NCBI GenBank assembly: GCA_023515795.1
Contig: JALGPX010000009.1
Span: forward strand, 63,383 to 127,382
Reading direction: 5' to 3'
Source: Amoeboaphelidium occidentale
Lineage: Eukaryota; Aphelidiomycota; Aphelidea
DNA: 64,000 nt
The notes beneath the pieces are model-generated. The model had not been told where the DNA came from. It saw only the letters and a program-made list of their open reading frames with translations, and did no database searches. The position numbers were made by a program, and so were the translations under genes. Below are positions 48,028-60,237 of the stretch, piece after piece (position 1 is the stretch's first letter; each line of letters begins with the position of its first letter).

Positions 48028-51000
48028 ATGAGAACACTAGCAGCTTGTGTCATACTTTACCTCATAATCAATTGCGTATACGGGTTTGTGTTTCGGCGGC
48101 GAGGTATGCATTTACCGTTGTATTTCTAACAAGTATCGAAGATGTTGAAGATTCTCATCCGCATTTGAAACAACATGTTCCAGTGACTATCGTGAAGCAT
48201 GATCTTGTTAACAACAATGATATACTGACAAATTTGAGGAATCTTAATTATGAGAAGGGGTTAACCTTGGCGATCAGGCTGGGTGTGAAGAGGTATATGC
48301 GACAGGAGGATCTAACCATCATAGGGAAATGACGCTGATTCTAACTAGGAATAACGAGTTGATCAAAGATGGATATACCATCAAGACTAATGCCGTATTC
48401 ACTAAAGGCTTCGTGAAGGGACACCCTGAATCTTCAGTGCGCTTGACATTCTTTTCTGGAGATATCTTTGAAGGTCATGTTAAATTGCAGACAAACGAGA
48501 ATACTTTCGAGACTATTCATTTCGAAGCAGTAAGATCACACGATAAGAACTATAAAGGAGGAAAATATGTCGTGGATTTTGAGTCGAATCCTTCTTCTTG
48601 GACAGTTATGTCCTACAGACATGAAGATATGTCATCTGAAGGACATGGACTGCATAAAGATGAGTCTATTTGCAAAGCAAAATACCCAGGCGAGAAAGAA
48701 TACCAATTTTTAGGCTTGAATAAGCTCACAAAGTTGAATGCCTCGGAGTTCTTTGAAACTCGGTACAACAAGGACACTCGTTCACCTATAATCAACATAA
48801 TTTCCAACGATGGTCGCTCCTCAAAAGATTTGATTAAAGATTACGAGCAACAAGAGAGGGCTTACATTAATGCGAAAGTTTCTAATGCATTTCATGTTGA
48901 TGGATATCCTAATGATATCACTTATCGCGGAAGATCCGAATGCGCAATAGCATTAGTAGGAGATAAGACATTTTACGATAAGATGGGTTCGCATTCCGTG
49001 GATTATATGCTTTCTGTGATGAATGAAATTCAAGGAATCTATCAAGAACAGATGAATGTTAACTTACCTGTGATATACGCAACCGCAATAACAAATGTCA
49101 CAGATCCTTCTAATCTTGGATCTCCTTCGGATGACATAGAAGGAGTCCTGGAGCAATTAGCAGTGGCTACGCTTGGGGAAGCGTTTCCAGGAAACTACAA
49201 GCGAGTTGCGAAAGATGTTTGCGTTGTTCACGCGTTTTCCAACCAAAACTTTGATCGAACTTTGGGATTGGCATATATCGGAACCAACACTGGAGGTGGC
49301 ATCTGTAGTCAATACGGATTTAATACCGGTGTTACAACTATTTTGAACAGTGACAGAGAGTTACTAAGAAGCACAGTTATTGAAATCACATCTCACGAAC
49401 TTGGACATAATTTTGGATCTCAACACGATAATGACTACGTTAATTCGACAACGCCATTTCCTTTTGACTCGAACATTTGTAGACCTTTGCCGTATACTTA
49501 TAACATGAATGCATTTATATCACGAAATCCAAAGTCTTTCACTTTTAGTCCTTGCTCAAAGTACGTAATTGAGCAAAACCTAATGTATGCTACCTGTATG
49601 GATCAAAAAGGCCAGTTGAACTCTCCTGTAATTAATACAAATATGAAGGATGCTTACAATCTCACAGAGACTGACCAGTGCATAAACACGCAACATCGAC
49701 TGAATAATAATTCAACTTCGACATTCGTTGAATGTCCATACTATCAGAATACTGAATTTTCCACATGTTTACTTTCTTGCGCAACACCTGGTAACAGTTG
49801 GGGTTGCAACTTATTTTGGTCAAATGACCTAAATTCTTACGTTCCGTTAAAAAATGGCACGATTTGCGGGATAAACTCAACAAATTTTGACATATGCTAC
49901 AATGGAAAATGTATGCCAGAGTTTAGAAGCAATGTATGCGATCGTTCAAAGTTATGCTGTAACCCTTTTGGAGAGTTAAGGGAAAAGAGTTTTTCATGTG
50001 GGAAATTCTCAGGTATAACAAATCCTTGTAGACCTACAAACAACTACTGCGACCCTAATTCTACATATGATAAAGAATCTTGTGAGTTTACTTACAGAAA
50101 GCCAGGGACGCCTTGTGGTTTTTGTACTAATGCAGAAGATCCTTCAACTTGTCAGTCAAGTTTTGTGTGTGGTTCTGGAGATTCTTTAGGATTGTGCGTA
50201 GAGTCCAGCAACACGTTTAATAATTACAAAAAATGTGATCAGTTGAATTGCAAGCAATCTGAAGGATGTGTTGTGATAGGCGATAACCCTATCTGCATTC
50301 CAAAAGCTGTTCAGTCATGCAAGTATTTATGCTCCAATAATTACTTCAAGTACTCTTACTTTGATAACGACGGAACCGAAAGACCTTGGCAATGCGACTG
50401 CAGAAGCGACTGTGAACAACGGAACGCTTGTTGTTCGGACTATAAAAATTATTGTGTTTTGGATCCTCAGAATTATAATCCTATCAACGCATCCAAAGTA
50501 TTGCTTCCTTTCAAGGTGGATACTATATCAAGATTAAAACCTGCTACTGTAGTTCCAGTATCAACTCGAAAAGTTCTGAGAAAGTTCCAGTTGACGACTA
50601 TGGTGTCTCAAACTGTTGATTTGAGTAGCATTTTTGTGCAAACCAAGGAAACTATTTCCGACCAGCTTTCAACTTCATTTGATAAAGTCATTAAGAAGGC
50701 GCCCCAGAGTTCAACAGCTGGCAGTATTGATTCTTCAACTTTAGTTACAATCGTTGCAGGTGTCATGATATGTCTAGTTTTACTTTCATCTTGTGTATGC
50801 TTGTTGTTTTGGAAAATTAGAACCGCCAAGAAAGTCCGGGAACAAGAAGTTATGAAGAAAAGAGAAGAGGAGATGAATCGCCGGAGAAATTTGGAGAAAA
50901 AAGCCATAGAAGAAAGAGATAAACGGCAAGCTCAAGAAAAAAAGAATTCCTTGATGGTAAACCCATCATCAAGAGTCAACAAGGAAGAACAAAAAGGCGT

Positions 51001-52072
51001 AGAATCGGACGAAATATTACAGTCTCTAGAGAAATTGAGTCAAGCTATAAAAGCAAATGATCGTCAGAGCGGTATTATGAGAGATTCAATGGTAAACTCT
51101 GTATTGGATTCCGAATTCAGCGCAAATCCTACAACGGATGTCAGCGGGGTGTTGAGAGCCATCACCGAGGAGACAGCACCAGGACCATCAAAAGTTGAAG
51201 GTTCGCCTCAAGGTTCTGGTTCAAGGATAAGTCACACTCCAAAGCTGGTTGATTCTGACAATGGGAGAAGTTCAAAAGACCTATTGAACCTTGAAATTGC
51301 ATTGAAGGAAACTTTCGATGGTATGGAGATGTCGCCAATTAGCAAGAATCCAATTAGTTCAAAGAAAGACAACGTAATGGTCAAGAAAAGCCATAATATG
51401 AATCGCTCACCTAACAGAAGTCTCGAATTTTCCGAGCAAAGCAGCCGGGAGAAAATTCAGCAGTCTCAAAGTTCAAGTACGGACATGTTGCGAGCTCAAA
51501 AAACAAAGTCGTTCGTTAGGAATGAAAATGCGAGCATGGATTTCCCTGTGCCTAGAGGCAGCAATAGTGGTGATTTTCGGTCCATGAAATCAAGAGATTT
51601 GAACAAGAGCGGAAATTACGATGTCAGGAAATCTCATAGCAGCAACTTGAGGGGTACTCCAGCAGATCGCGTTGCTCTCCCCCAGAATGTTATTCGCTTA
51701 GAGCCGTTGCAAGTTGACTCCGCCAAGAGCAGGCTATCTCAATACATGAAACCGCCACAATCGTCCCCATCTATTCAGTCGGTTAAGGATGCTTCGATTC
51801 AGCTGGAAGAAAAGAAGTTACCAAACCAAGCTTCAAGCAGTAAATCTATTGACTTGCAAGATGTTCCTGACAAAATACCAGAGCCTGAGGTAAAAATTGT
51901 CGAGTCCCTATCTTTCAAAGATCCTTCAGATGAAGCTGTTGCCAATTCATTCCATCACGTTCAGTCTGTGCAATCAGGGATTACTCTGGAGAGCTTTATC
52001 GATAAGTACGACCAGGAAGACGACGAAAGCGAAGGAACTTCATCTAAACCAAAAACAGCAGAGAATCTTTAG
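48028..52072 (+). CDS. Active-site-intact ADAM metalloprotease with long cytoplasmic tail
   Basis: 1320 residues from exons 48028-48083, 48134-48292 and 48325-52072 (introns 50 and 32 nt, placed by homology to the first ADAM: CVYG-IEDVEDSHPHLKQH). Signal peptide, prodomain, catalytic domain with HELGHNFGSQHD (His429-Glu430-His433), Cys-rich/disintegrin-like region (CRPTNNYCDP, CDCRSDCEQRNACC), membrane segment (about 877-903) and a cytoplasmic tail of about 415 residues, very Ser/Lys-rich with short coiled parts. Expected role: shedding of surface proteins at the plasma membrane. The tail has many potential kinase sites and suits signalling control. It is a paralogue of 42255-45032, with different intron content. 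Confidence 0.9.
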
Positions 52073-52183
52073 CTGCTGTTCGTCGAGCATGATTTTTATT
52101 GTGATATGAATAAAGCGAAGTCATCTTACTGATTCCTGACTCTATTCAACGATTTATGCAATTTCTCCTCTTCATCAATGAAA

Positions 52184-53337
52184 TCATACACCGCTAAACA
52201 TTTGTTCTGTCTTAATAATGTCAGGCCGAAGCTTTAAATACAAAGAGAAGATTACATGAAGACTTTCGATCAGTGCTTTTGATGTCTTTGAATCTTTTTG
52301 TGAGTATACAGGAATCCCTATCAATTCACAACATTCTGTTGAAAGTTTTTCTAAAGAAGTATTATTCTGTGGGTTATCAAGATCCTCCAATAATGACCGG
52401 AGTTTTGTTACAGACGGCGATGTTGCGTCTTGTGAAGATTTGCCTCCAAACTTTTCCTCCAAGGATTCCACCAGAGAATCCAGTGCTGGCATTTTTCGCT
52501 GGTAGACCACCTTTTCATTAGCCGTTCTAGACTGAATATCCAGCACCGACTGGCACCAATTAGCTAGAGACTTGATAGACTCTTTCTTAGACATGTCAAG
52601 TTTAGCAACCGCTGAATTATTTTTCTTGCCAGTATATGAGGGCACGATCTTCTCTTGCGACTTTAACTTGAGCTTCACAACTAAAAATTACACTAAACAT
52701 TCATAATAATAATAATACCTGCTGGATCAGACTGTTGGACATCTGGTTCATCGACAATACTCAAACCCAACTTAAAAGGCAGCTTAACTGTGTCCTCAGG
52801 CATAGGAATCTAGGCATAAAATCTTCTCTGTAATTTTATGATCACAAACCTTTAGCATGGGATCCAAGTCTCCAATAGCAGGCAAGTAACTGGGCAAGAA
52901 GGGGAACAATCTTTCCGGTATTCCTTCATCTTTTACTATTTTGAAGTTACCGTAAATATTCCAAAGGCTCTGCAAATCCCTTGGATCGTTCTCTACTTCA
53001 GGCTGTTTTGAGGCTCCTCGATATGAAACAGGCATTCCACGTTGCTTTTGATTAGTGCCAACTTCAGAGTCAAATGATCCTGTAAAAGATTCATCATCTT
53101 TGTTCTTTCGCCTAGAAGATGCAGTAGTTGGCCTTCGTGGGATATTATCATCCATAGGATCTATTCACAATTTTCAGACAATCTGATGAAAAAAGGTTTA
53201 CCATGAACAAAATCGTTGGGAAAGTTCGATGTATGTGCGATACTTTCATTCCCATCCAGATAAAGCATATTTGAGTGAGTATTCATGTCCAAAGGCTGTT
53301 GATCATTTCTCTTTCCTTTAGCCGTCCCAGGTCGCAT
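52184..53337 (-). CDS. IFT46: Intraflagellar transport protein 46
   Basis: 344 residues from four exons, 53337-53202, 53160-52850, 52809-52719 and 52680-52184 (introns 41, 40 and 38 nt). The conserved core reads LFPFLPSYLPAIGDLDPMLK, then LGLSIVDEPDVQQSDPA, matching FIP(D/E)(F/Y)IPAVGDIDAFLKV and LGL-VLDEP-x-QSDP of IFT46. The end, CELIGIPVYSQKDSKTSKAL then ESLHVIFSLYLKL, matches the IFT46 tail. It is a component of IFT-B, needed for dynein arm transport. Its presence implies a flagellated stage in this organism. The N-terminus is disordered. Confidence 0.93.
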
Positions 53338-53392
53338 TGCAGAACGCAGAAAATATGGTTTTGCGAATTGAAAATATTATATTATTTTGTTA

Positions 53393-55282
53393 CTAGAAAC
53401 CAGGCGCTTCCATGGATATTCTCACTGCAGTAGGAGGACTGGTACCGTCTTGAATTAGAGGTGGAAGTGTTAGCTGTGATGGAATAGGAGATCTTCCTGC
53501 GATTGATACCGGTGGTGTAGATTTTGGAGGAGTCAACATAACGGAGGAATGTAAAGCATAATCCATAGTTTTGATCTCAACAGGATCCTCCAAAGGAATG
53601 TTGTTCTTCACCATGTAATTGAATAGAAGGAAGTATAGGTTGACAATAGGATGATCACATTGACCAGTTTTAACGAAGCGCATCATCACTGTGTCCACCA
53701 AGGCTGGATCGTATCCAAAACCACCACCGTAACCAAAGTTTGTAGGATTATCGCCCAGATGCAAAGTTTTCACAGGCTTTGTTGCTTGAGTACCAAAACC
53801 AGTTGAGCTGTTAACAAAACAAACTGTAGAATTAGGAGGTGAATATGTTGGCCCAAATCCATTAACAATACCAGTATAGAAGCCTTCTGGTGTAGTGTAT
53901 TCTACTGTATCGCTTGAAGAAGGATATCTCAAATCAGCTGCCTCAAAAGGATTTCGTTTCAACAAGTGAACAATTCGGGGGTTAGGATGGCGTCCAGCCA
54001 ATTTTGCAAAACTATTCTTGTTCGGCATGTAGTCTGGAATTGGTACGATTCTGTACGTCGATATCTGAGAATATTCGCTTCTTTTCTGAAACACCGTGTT
54101 CTTGCCATCATTACCGAAGAATGCTTGAGTCTGGTCTAAATTGCAAAAGAAACTGTTTGAGCCAACACGAGTTCTAGATGGATTAGATGGAGGCAAAACA
54201 CTGCATCCATTCAACCAAGGGTGTGCTTTGAGTTCTTCGATTGTAGCTCTGTTAGTAGGATCCACATTTATCATTCTCTTCAGAAAGTGTACCGCAGCCG
54301 AAGACAGGAATGCAGGATACACAGCACGTCCCATTTTTATCTTTGAATGCAGAGTAGCCATGCAGTGAGAATCAAAGGGTAAATTTCCGCAAAGTAAGAC
54401 ATACGCGACGACACCAATAGACCAAACATCTACAGCAGGACCATAGTAAGGTTTTGCGTGTAACAACTCAGGAGCTGCAAAGTAAAGGGATCCACAATAA
54501 GTTGACAGTAATTTGTTGCTCTTGTAGAAATTACTTAGACCAAAATCCAGTATCTTCACTTGAATAGTTGGATCATCGAGAGTACTGTCAGAGTTCCTCC
54601 TTTGTGGATTATTCTCGAGACTCTGGTTTCTTGCCACGGAGCTTGTTCTGTGCTGCCCAGTTTCTTGTATCATGATATTCTCAATCTTCAAATCTCGGTG
54701 AACTATTGAATTCCTGTGGCAGTAATCAATTGCACCAATGATCTGTCGCATCACGGCCCTTACCTTATGCTCTTGCATTCTACCACCTTGTACCAATGCA
54801 TCCAATAGTTGCTTGCCAGGAAAGTATTCGAAAATCATGTAGTAATGATGTTCTGTGATGACAAAATCCTTCAGCTTGATAATGTTTGGATGATCCAAGA
54901 GCTTCATCGTGAATGCTTCTCTCAAAATTCTAAGATCACGGCAAGGATCAAAATCCAATTCAACCGGTACAGGATCCGATGAAGAAAGTCCAGGTGTAGG
55001 AGGTGGCATTGGCTTCTCAGGATCTTGGTGTTTTGGTAGTTCGTGATGTTTCTTTTTTGGTCTTGCGGACCATTCTGGTGGATATCGCGGAATGATCTTG
55101 ATTGCCACCTGTTCACCGTTCTCAATGTGCTGAGCCAACTTGACTTTACCCACGCTTCCCTGTCCAAGTGTTTTGATCATTCTGTACTTGAGAACCTGTT
55201 GAAATGGCTTTGGATGCACATATGGAACACTCTTGTTTGAAGTATCCGAGCTTTGTGAGTGCCATGAAGGTGTAGATTCCAT
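53393..55282 (-). CDS. KIN1: KIN1-type serine/threonine protein kinase
   Basis: 629 residues from ATG 55282. The kinase domain (about 32-350) has TLGQGSVGKVKLAQH, AIKII (Lys), HRDLKIENIM, VKILDFGLSNFY, TYCGSLYFAAPELL and DVWSIGVVAYVLLCGNLPFD. The SLYFAAPELL and LKIENIM text and a proline-rich insert between the VAIK strand and helix C are typical of fungal KIN1/KIN2, which control polarity and exocytosis. The C-terminal half is long and low-complexity; no clear KA1 domain was found, so the protein is shorter than yeast Kin1. The frame extends to 55315 with a hydrophobic MFLHLLQILLL start that is unlikely to be used. Confidence 0.85.
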   Translation of the reverse strand: MESTPSWHSQSSDTSNKSVPYVHPKPFQQVLKYRMIKTLGQGSVGKVKLAQHIENGEQVAIKIIPRYPPEWSARPKKKHHELPKHQDPEKPMPPPTPGLSSSDPVPVELDFDPCRDLRILREAFTMKLLDHPNIIKLKDFVITEHHYYMIFEYFPGKQLLDALVQGGRMQEHKVRAVMRQIIGAIDYCHRNSIVHRDLKIENIMIQETGQHRTSSVARNQSLENNPQRRNSDSTLDDPTIQVKILDFGLSNFYKSNKLLSTYCGSLYFAAPELLHAKPYYGPAVDVWSIGVVAYVLLCGNLPFDSHCMATLHSKIKMGRAVYPAFLSSAAVHFLKRMINVDPTNRATIEELKAHPWLNGCSVLPPSNPSRTRVGSNSFFCNLDQTQAFFGNDGKNTVFQKRSEYSQISTYRIVPIPDYMPNKNSFAKLAGRHPNPRIVHLLKRNPFEAADLRYPSSSDTVEYTTPEGFYTGIVNGFGPTYSPPNSTVCFVNSSTGFGTQATKPVKTLHLGDNPTNFGYGGGFGYDPALVDTVMMRFVKTGQCDHPIVNLYFLLFNYMVKNNIPLEDPVEIKTMDYALHSSVMLTPPKSTPPVSIAGRSPIPSQLTLPPLIQDGTSPPTAVRISMEAPGF

Positions 55283-55489
55283 AAGTAAGAGGATTTGTAA
55301 TAAATGTAGGAACATTGAAGCGCGTATTAATACTGTGAACGGTTGCTTAATGGGATCAAAATGATTGGTTCAAAATTTGGATTGCTGGCTATGATTCCCT
55401 TGCATGGATTGATGTGGATAAGGGAAGAGCAATAATCATAGAGCATCACTCACATAAGCATTCAGATTACTAGACTAAATTACTTTATT

Positions 55490-58400
55490 TCAACGACCAA
55501 ACATTCTTCGAAGGGCGCTTTTGGCTGGTGACTGATTATTGGCCGGTTGCGGTGAAGGGCTGCTTTCTTGCGACTGGGCAAGCATCATTTCATGTATAAG
55601 CTTTTGCTTTCTTGCAGCTCTATCTGTGTATTCTTCAAAAACGTGTTGAAACTCTTCTGCAAGTTGTTGCCGAAGTTTACCAGATCTCAGAACAGAATAT
55701 GTTAAATTTTTGATATCTTCATGATTATTATGATGGCGAAAAAATAAACTTACCTTTCTTAGAAATATATATAAAACAGTATGCGTTCGCATATATGGAA
55801 GACATGTCTCCGAAAACATCATCATTCTGAACAATTTCCACCAAAGCATCGTTGAATCGGACCCAACAGTTGGCGTCGCTGTCAAAAATATAAACCCAAT
55901 AATGACCATAATCAGCTCCACCCTGGTGAACAAAAACGGTATGAAGTTGATAAAGGTGATTTTTTGGTATATCAGCATATAGATTGTCTTTTCTGGTTTG
56001 AAGCATACTCAGTCGTTGTTTCACTTCGTCAATAGTCAATTTTTGCTGAAACTCCCTGGAAATACTTTGCTGTCTACTCTCCCGTCTAATAGCGTCCGGC
56101 GAAACAGCTGTTTGGCTCCGTTGAATCATTTCATCAGGTCTTTTTCCCGAGAATGATCTTGAAGCCTCTCTAATTAATTTTGGCTTCACAATAGTGGTTT
56201 CACCCGTATGGTCTCTCTTTGCAAGTTCTGGACTTAGTGCACCATCATTCTTTGTAGTATCTCGACTCACGCTTGGTGTTGAACCTGCCGTTGATGGATT
56301 CGTGATCCTGGTATCCCTCGATTTCCGAAGAGCGGCCTTTCTCATATCATCTAAATCATCCATAGAATGAGTGGCAGTACTAGATGTCGTAATTCTTTCC
56401 CGAATATCGCTTGTACCGTCTAATCTTGTATCTAATTTGAGCGAAGCTTGGCTTCCAGTTTTCAAATTCCGCGCAGAGTACATGGCGACAAGCTTGTCTT
56501 CTAATTTTCTGATTTCATTATTTAATTCCATCTCAATAAACTTTCGTTCATGCACAGTCTTTGAATGATTGCTAGTGTATCTATCCAGAGCCAATTCCAT
56601 GTCGAATTTCACAAATCCGTTTGTTTTATACACTTTCTGCGAGTCTCGATCAAAGTGTGCCCTTTGAACTAAAACGGTCAAAATCTGAGGCATTGTGGTC
56701 AAACATAGTCGCTTATCTGCAATATTATTGCCTAGATCCACTTTACAAGTCTCAAAGTATTTATCTAAGCACTCCAATAAAGTAGGGCAGTCTGCAGGAC
56801 TTTTCTCAGGAGATAGCACAACTGAATTAGATCTAAAAGACGGAGGCAGAGGAGCCGGAAATTCATTTGCAATACGATCTGTTATTCCGTCTTTCCTTTC
56901 AAACAGTTCTGAGCCTTGTTTAATGGTTTCATTATCATTGTCGTCCATTTGGGTATTTATCAGAATGCTTGAGAATGGCTCCACTTTTTCATGGGCTACC
57001 ATTTTACCCGTCTGCGGATCTCGATACGTTATATTTTGTTTTGTTTGACCAAAAAATAAGCGCCCTAATTCGGATTCGGCAACAGTGTCCCTTCTGGATG
57101 AATTATGATTCAAGTAATTAACGCCGTGAACAATATGAGTAAGAACGTTATCCATGCATTCTGATATGTCTTGCTGATCGGCTGCATTCTTATCAAAGAC
57201 TATTTGTACCAAATCTGGATCAGGAAGGACAGCATCTTCGTCGGAGAACAGAAGCTTCGCGAAAAGCCTTCGTAACAGTTTGACAAACTTCAAACTTGTA
57301 GAACTCGATGTGGCCGCATTAGAAGGCTGATTTGCACCATTCGAGGCAGTATGTGAGGACTTTAAAGATCTTGTATCCGCCGAGAATACCAAATTCCTGA
57401 GTGGTTTGATAGTGTAATAGTATTGAATCAAAGAGTTCAGATAGCATGTGTTGCCCGAATTTATCAACCCAATTGGTACATTGTTCGATAAAGAACTAAA
57501 AGACGAAATAATTCCTTGATCGCTGCAAAAATTAAGAATAACGCGGCTGTTACGGCACTTTGCTATTCTCTCAATAGCCTTTTCAAGCGTTGCTTTAAAT
57601 TGTGGATGATCAGTAACTTCTTGCATGAAAGCGGCAATAACACCATCATCTTCAATACCTTCACTTATTTTCAGCCTCTTGTATGAGTCTTGGGCAGACA
57701 ACCTGATTAGCTCTTCATCTATCTTGAGTATTTCCAAAACATCATTCAAATAGACACTATTTCTTTCAATGACCACTTTTTTCAAGGCGTCAATTATGGA
57801 CGGCATTTCTTTTGGATTCTCTCTCAGAATCTTCTCTGTTGTCCACGCAATTAATTCATCAGCAAAATCAAAAGTGCAACCCAGCCTGGAATAATGCTGA
57901 TGATCGCTAATTGTTCTGAGTTTTGTCGAAATAGGATACTGATCTCCACCTAATTGATATAACAATTCATTATACGCATCTTCAAATATCATCTTTGTGT
58001 TTTTAGTAGAAGATTGAAACTGGGGAAAGTATTTCAATCTGGTCCATATTTCAAATTCGAGCTCAACTAGAATTCCTGTCAGATTGTCATAACTTTGATG
58101 TGAAGGGTGTATATACGTCTTACCATCAAAATTAAACCCTATTGAAGCCATCAAAGGAGTTGCCACGTCTTTGTATTTTCCTAATGTTTGATGGAAGGCC
58201 GGATTAAGTGGATTGACATCTTTGTCAGATTCATTAATGACAGCGTTCCTCAAGTACATCAGCAGCAAATCTAAAGCAGACAGGTATGGTTTCATAATTT
58301 CTGCCTCCGTTACATAAGAACCTTGCTTTGTTCGATCTTGCATATCTAGCTTTACGCTTTGATACAAGGCTTTGAATAACGTGTCTTTTATGCCAGCCTG

Positions 58401-59213
58401 ACAACATTTAAACTCAATCGAGACGGAACATGTACAACACTTCACAGTAAATGTCTCCTTATTATTTATATCATAAAATGAACTCTTGCTGATGTGAAAA
58501 TGATGAACATTCACTTGATCCTCACTAAGCAAACCAAGTATTTTGCTCGACTTGGTTCCGATGCAGTGAGTTTTCTTTTGCTCCTGAGAATTGCATCTCC
58601 ATAAGGCGAAAGGGGAAATGATTTCGACTTTAAGCTTGCACTCTTTGCAAATGAATACAGGTCGACCTTGTTCCATGATTTCCCTCTCTACATCAGAACT
58701 ACTCTGTCCAACTCCAATGTAGTATGAATGTAGATGTTCATGCTTTACACTGGAAGCGGAACTAGTATTAGGTATTGGCGATGAGGAACCATTTTGAGAT
58801 GTGACCTTTGATGATGCTGATCCTGGCCTTCTGTCAGGAACAGAAGATACATCAACAGATTTATGGTGAATATCTTTAGGAATGGTTGATCTGATAAAAC
58901 CCGGAGACGATCCTTTAGTATCATTTCTGTCTAGTGCCGTTCCATGAGGTGAAACTGTGGGTGTAGCTGTTCTAGATCTCGGTGTGCCAAAATCCTTTAG
59001 AATTTGGATCCTCTTCAATTTCTCATACAAGTAAGGCGATGTGACACCTTCTTCATCAAAGAGCACAACATTCATATCCATCCCTGAAACTAGATTTGAT
59101 GAAAGTTCAAAAATCGCCGCTGAGTAACAAACTTTTCCCCGACTGATGAGATACTGTGGTGCAACATTCAGAAGAGTTGTTGCTGTGTCTGCTATCTTTG
59201 CTGGGTTGTACAT
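55490..59213 (-). CDS. UBP2: UBP2-like ubiquitin carboxyl-terminal hydrolase
   Basis: 1228 residues: exon 1 59213-55754, 37-nt intron, exon 2 55716-55490. A large N-terminal region with Cys-rich text (CKECKLKVEIISPF) precedes the USP domain: IGLINSGNTCYLNSLIQYYY (catalytic Cys), DQQDISECMDNVL, and HQGGADYGHYWVYIF (catalytic His) with WVRFNDALV. The organisation and DQQDISEC motif resemble fungal Ubp2, which removes K63-linked chains. The first 68 bp overlap, head-to-head, the start of the plus-strand gene at 59146; an internal ATG at 59081 would avoid this. The acidic/Ser-rich insert inside the USP domain (about 850-1050) is low-complexity. Confidence 0.85.
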
Positions 59214-60174
59214 TTCACTTAAACTACTACCAGTTTATTGGAATGAGCTGAAACATGATCATCAGCATCAACAGATAGACACTAACTCACCACAGTTCGA
59301 TCATACCAAATTTGATCCACATGCACATATATCTGATGCAGTACCAGGAAGCAAAAATCATCTGGAGTCATATGCTATGAATGAAAAGGTTGAGAAGGCA
59401 ATTCTGTTTTCTGAAAGGAACCAGGCTTCAAATTTTTGGGTTACCACTGAGTGTCTCAAGGTTATTGATAGGTTGACGGATACTGGACAGGCTTTGAGCA
59501 AAAAGGAACAGTTACATCAGGGCACTGCTCAATGTGAGCCTGGATTCTCTAGAACTGCTATAGATGTTCTTGATACTTTACTAAGAGACAAGTTGACAGA
59601 GTTTAACGGTATTGAATGGGGAGCATCAGAAACTTCAGTATGGCTGGTACAAAGATTAAGGAGTCTGATTACAATTGAGAGAGATACAAACAGATTACAA
59701 ATGATTTTTGACTATTTTAACTCTTTGGATGGTCAGCGTCTGATAACAACCAAAGGCATAAGTAAATGGAACGGAACATCACAACGATGGCAATATTGGT
59801 ACGCTAAGCCTCTGTTTCGAGGAGATGAACAATTCTATCATAACAATCTGTATCATAGACAATATGTTCTAGTTCCGTTGATTTTCGCACCTTTGGGCAC
59901 TAGAGCAGATGGTAGAGAGATTGATGTTATATCTGCTGATAAACCCATTGCAAAACACAAGTTCGATGTGGTGCATATATCTAGATCAGCAATTATTAAA
60001 TGCATTGATGTTGCAGTATACATAATTCGGCAAGATGCGGGAATACTGATAGTTGATCGCTCTGATCGTGACCAAGAGTTTGTTACTGCACTGAAACGGA
60101 TACCGAGACGATGGCACAGACACGATTTTCCATCTACGAATGGAATGACAAGCATTTACATAACTTCCTTGTAA
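59146..60174 (+). CDS. Membrane-anchored methyltransferase-like protein
   Basis: 342 residues. An N-terminal hydrophobic anchor (VVAVSAIFAGLYISLKLLPV) and a spacer precede a domain with FNGIEWGASETSVWLVQRLR then LITIERD, resembling the class I SAM-binding pattern (EWG-G-ST-WLA-x-V-x-SIE) of small O-methyltransferase-like proteins. VDVISADKP-type and IKCIDVAVYIIRQDAGILIVDRSDRD strands follow. The substrate is unknown. The start overlaps the UBP2 gene on the other strand; the next in-frame ATG (59377) would remove the anchor. The SAM-fold assignment is tentative. Confidence 0.55.
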   Translation: MRYCGATFRRVVAVSAIFAGLYISLKLLPVYWNELKHDHQHQQIDTNSPQFDHTKFDPHAHISDAVPGSKNHLESYAMNEKVEKAILFSERNQASNFWVTTECLKVIDRLTDTGQALSKKEQLHQGTAQCEPGFSRTAIDVLDTLLRDKLTEFNGIEWGASETSVWLVQRLRSLITIERDTNRLQMIFDYFNSLDGQRLITTKGISKWNGTSQRWQYWYAKPLFRGDEQFYHNNLYHRQYVLVPLIFAPLGTRADGREIDVISADKPIAKHKFDVVHISRSAIIKCIDVAVYIIRQDAGILIVDRSDRDQEFVTALKRIPRRWHRHDFPSTNGMTSIYITSL

Positions 60175-60237
60175 CATATACCGAGTAATACATATATATT
60201 TATCTCTTGAAATAATTGCAGCCTCTTTGACTCTGAA

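Noticed and set aside
53170..53200. CTGATGA in the first IFT46 intron as a hammerhead ribozyme core
   Set aside because: There are no matching GAAA core and stems around it; the segment is a normal 41-nt intron.
55283..55315. Hydrophobic N-terminal extension of the KIN1-type kinase
   Set aside because: KIN1 kinases are cytosolic/peripheral; the ATG at 55282 gives a normal start, and the 11-residue hydrophobic stretch is too short for a signal anchor.
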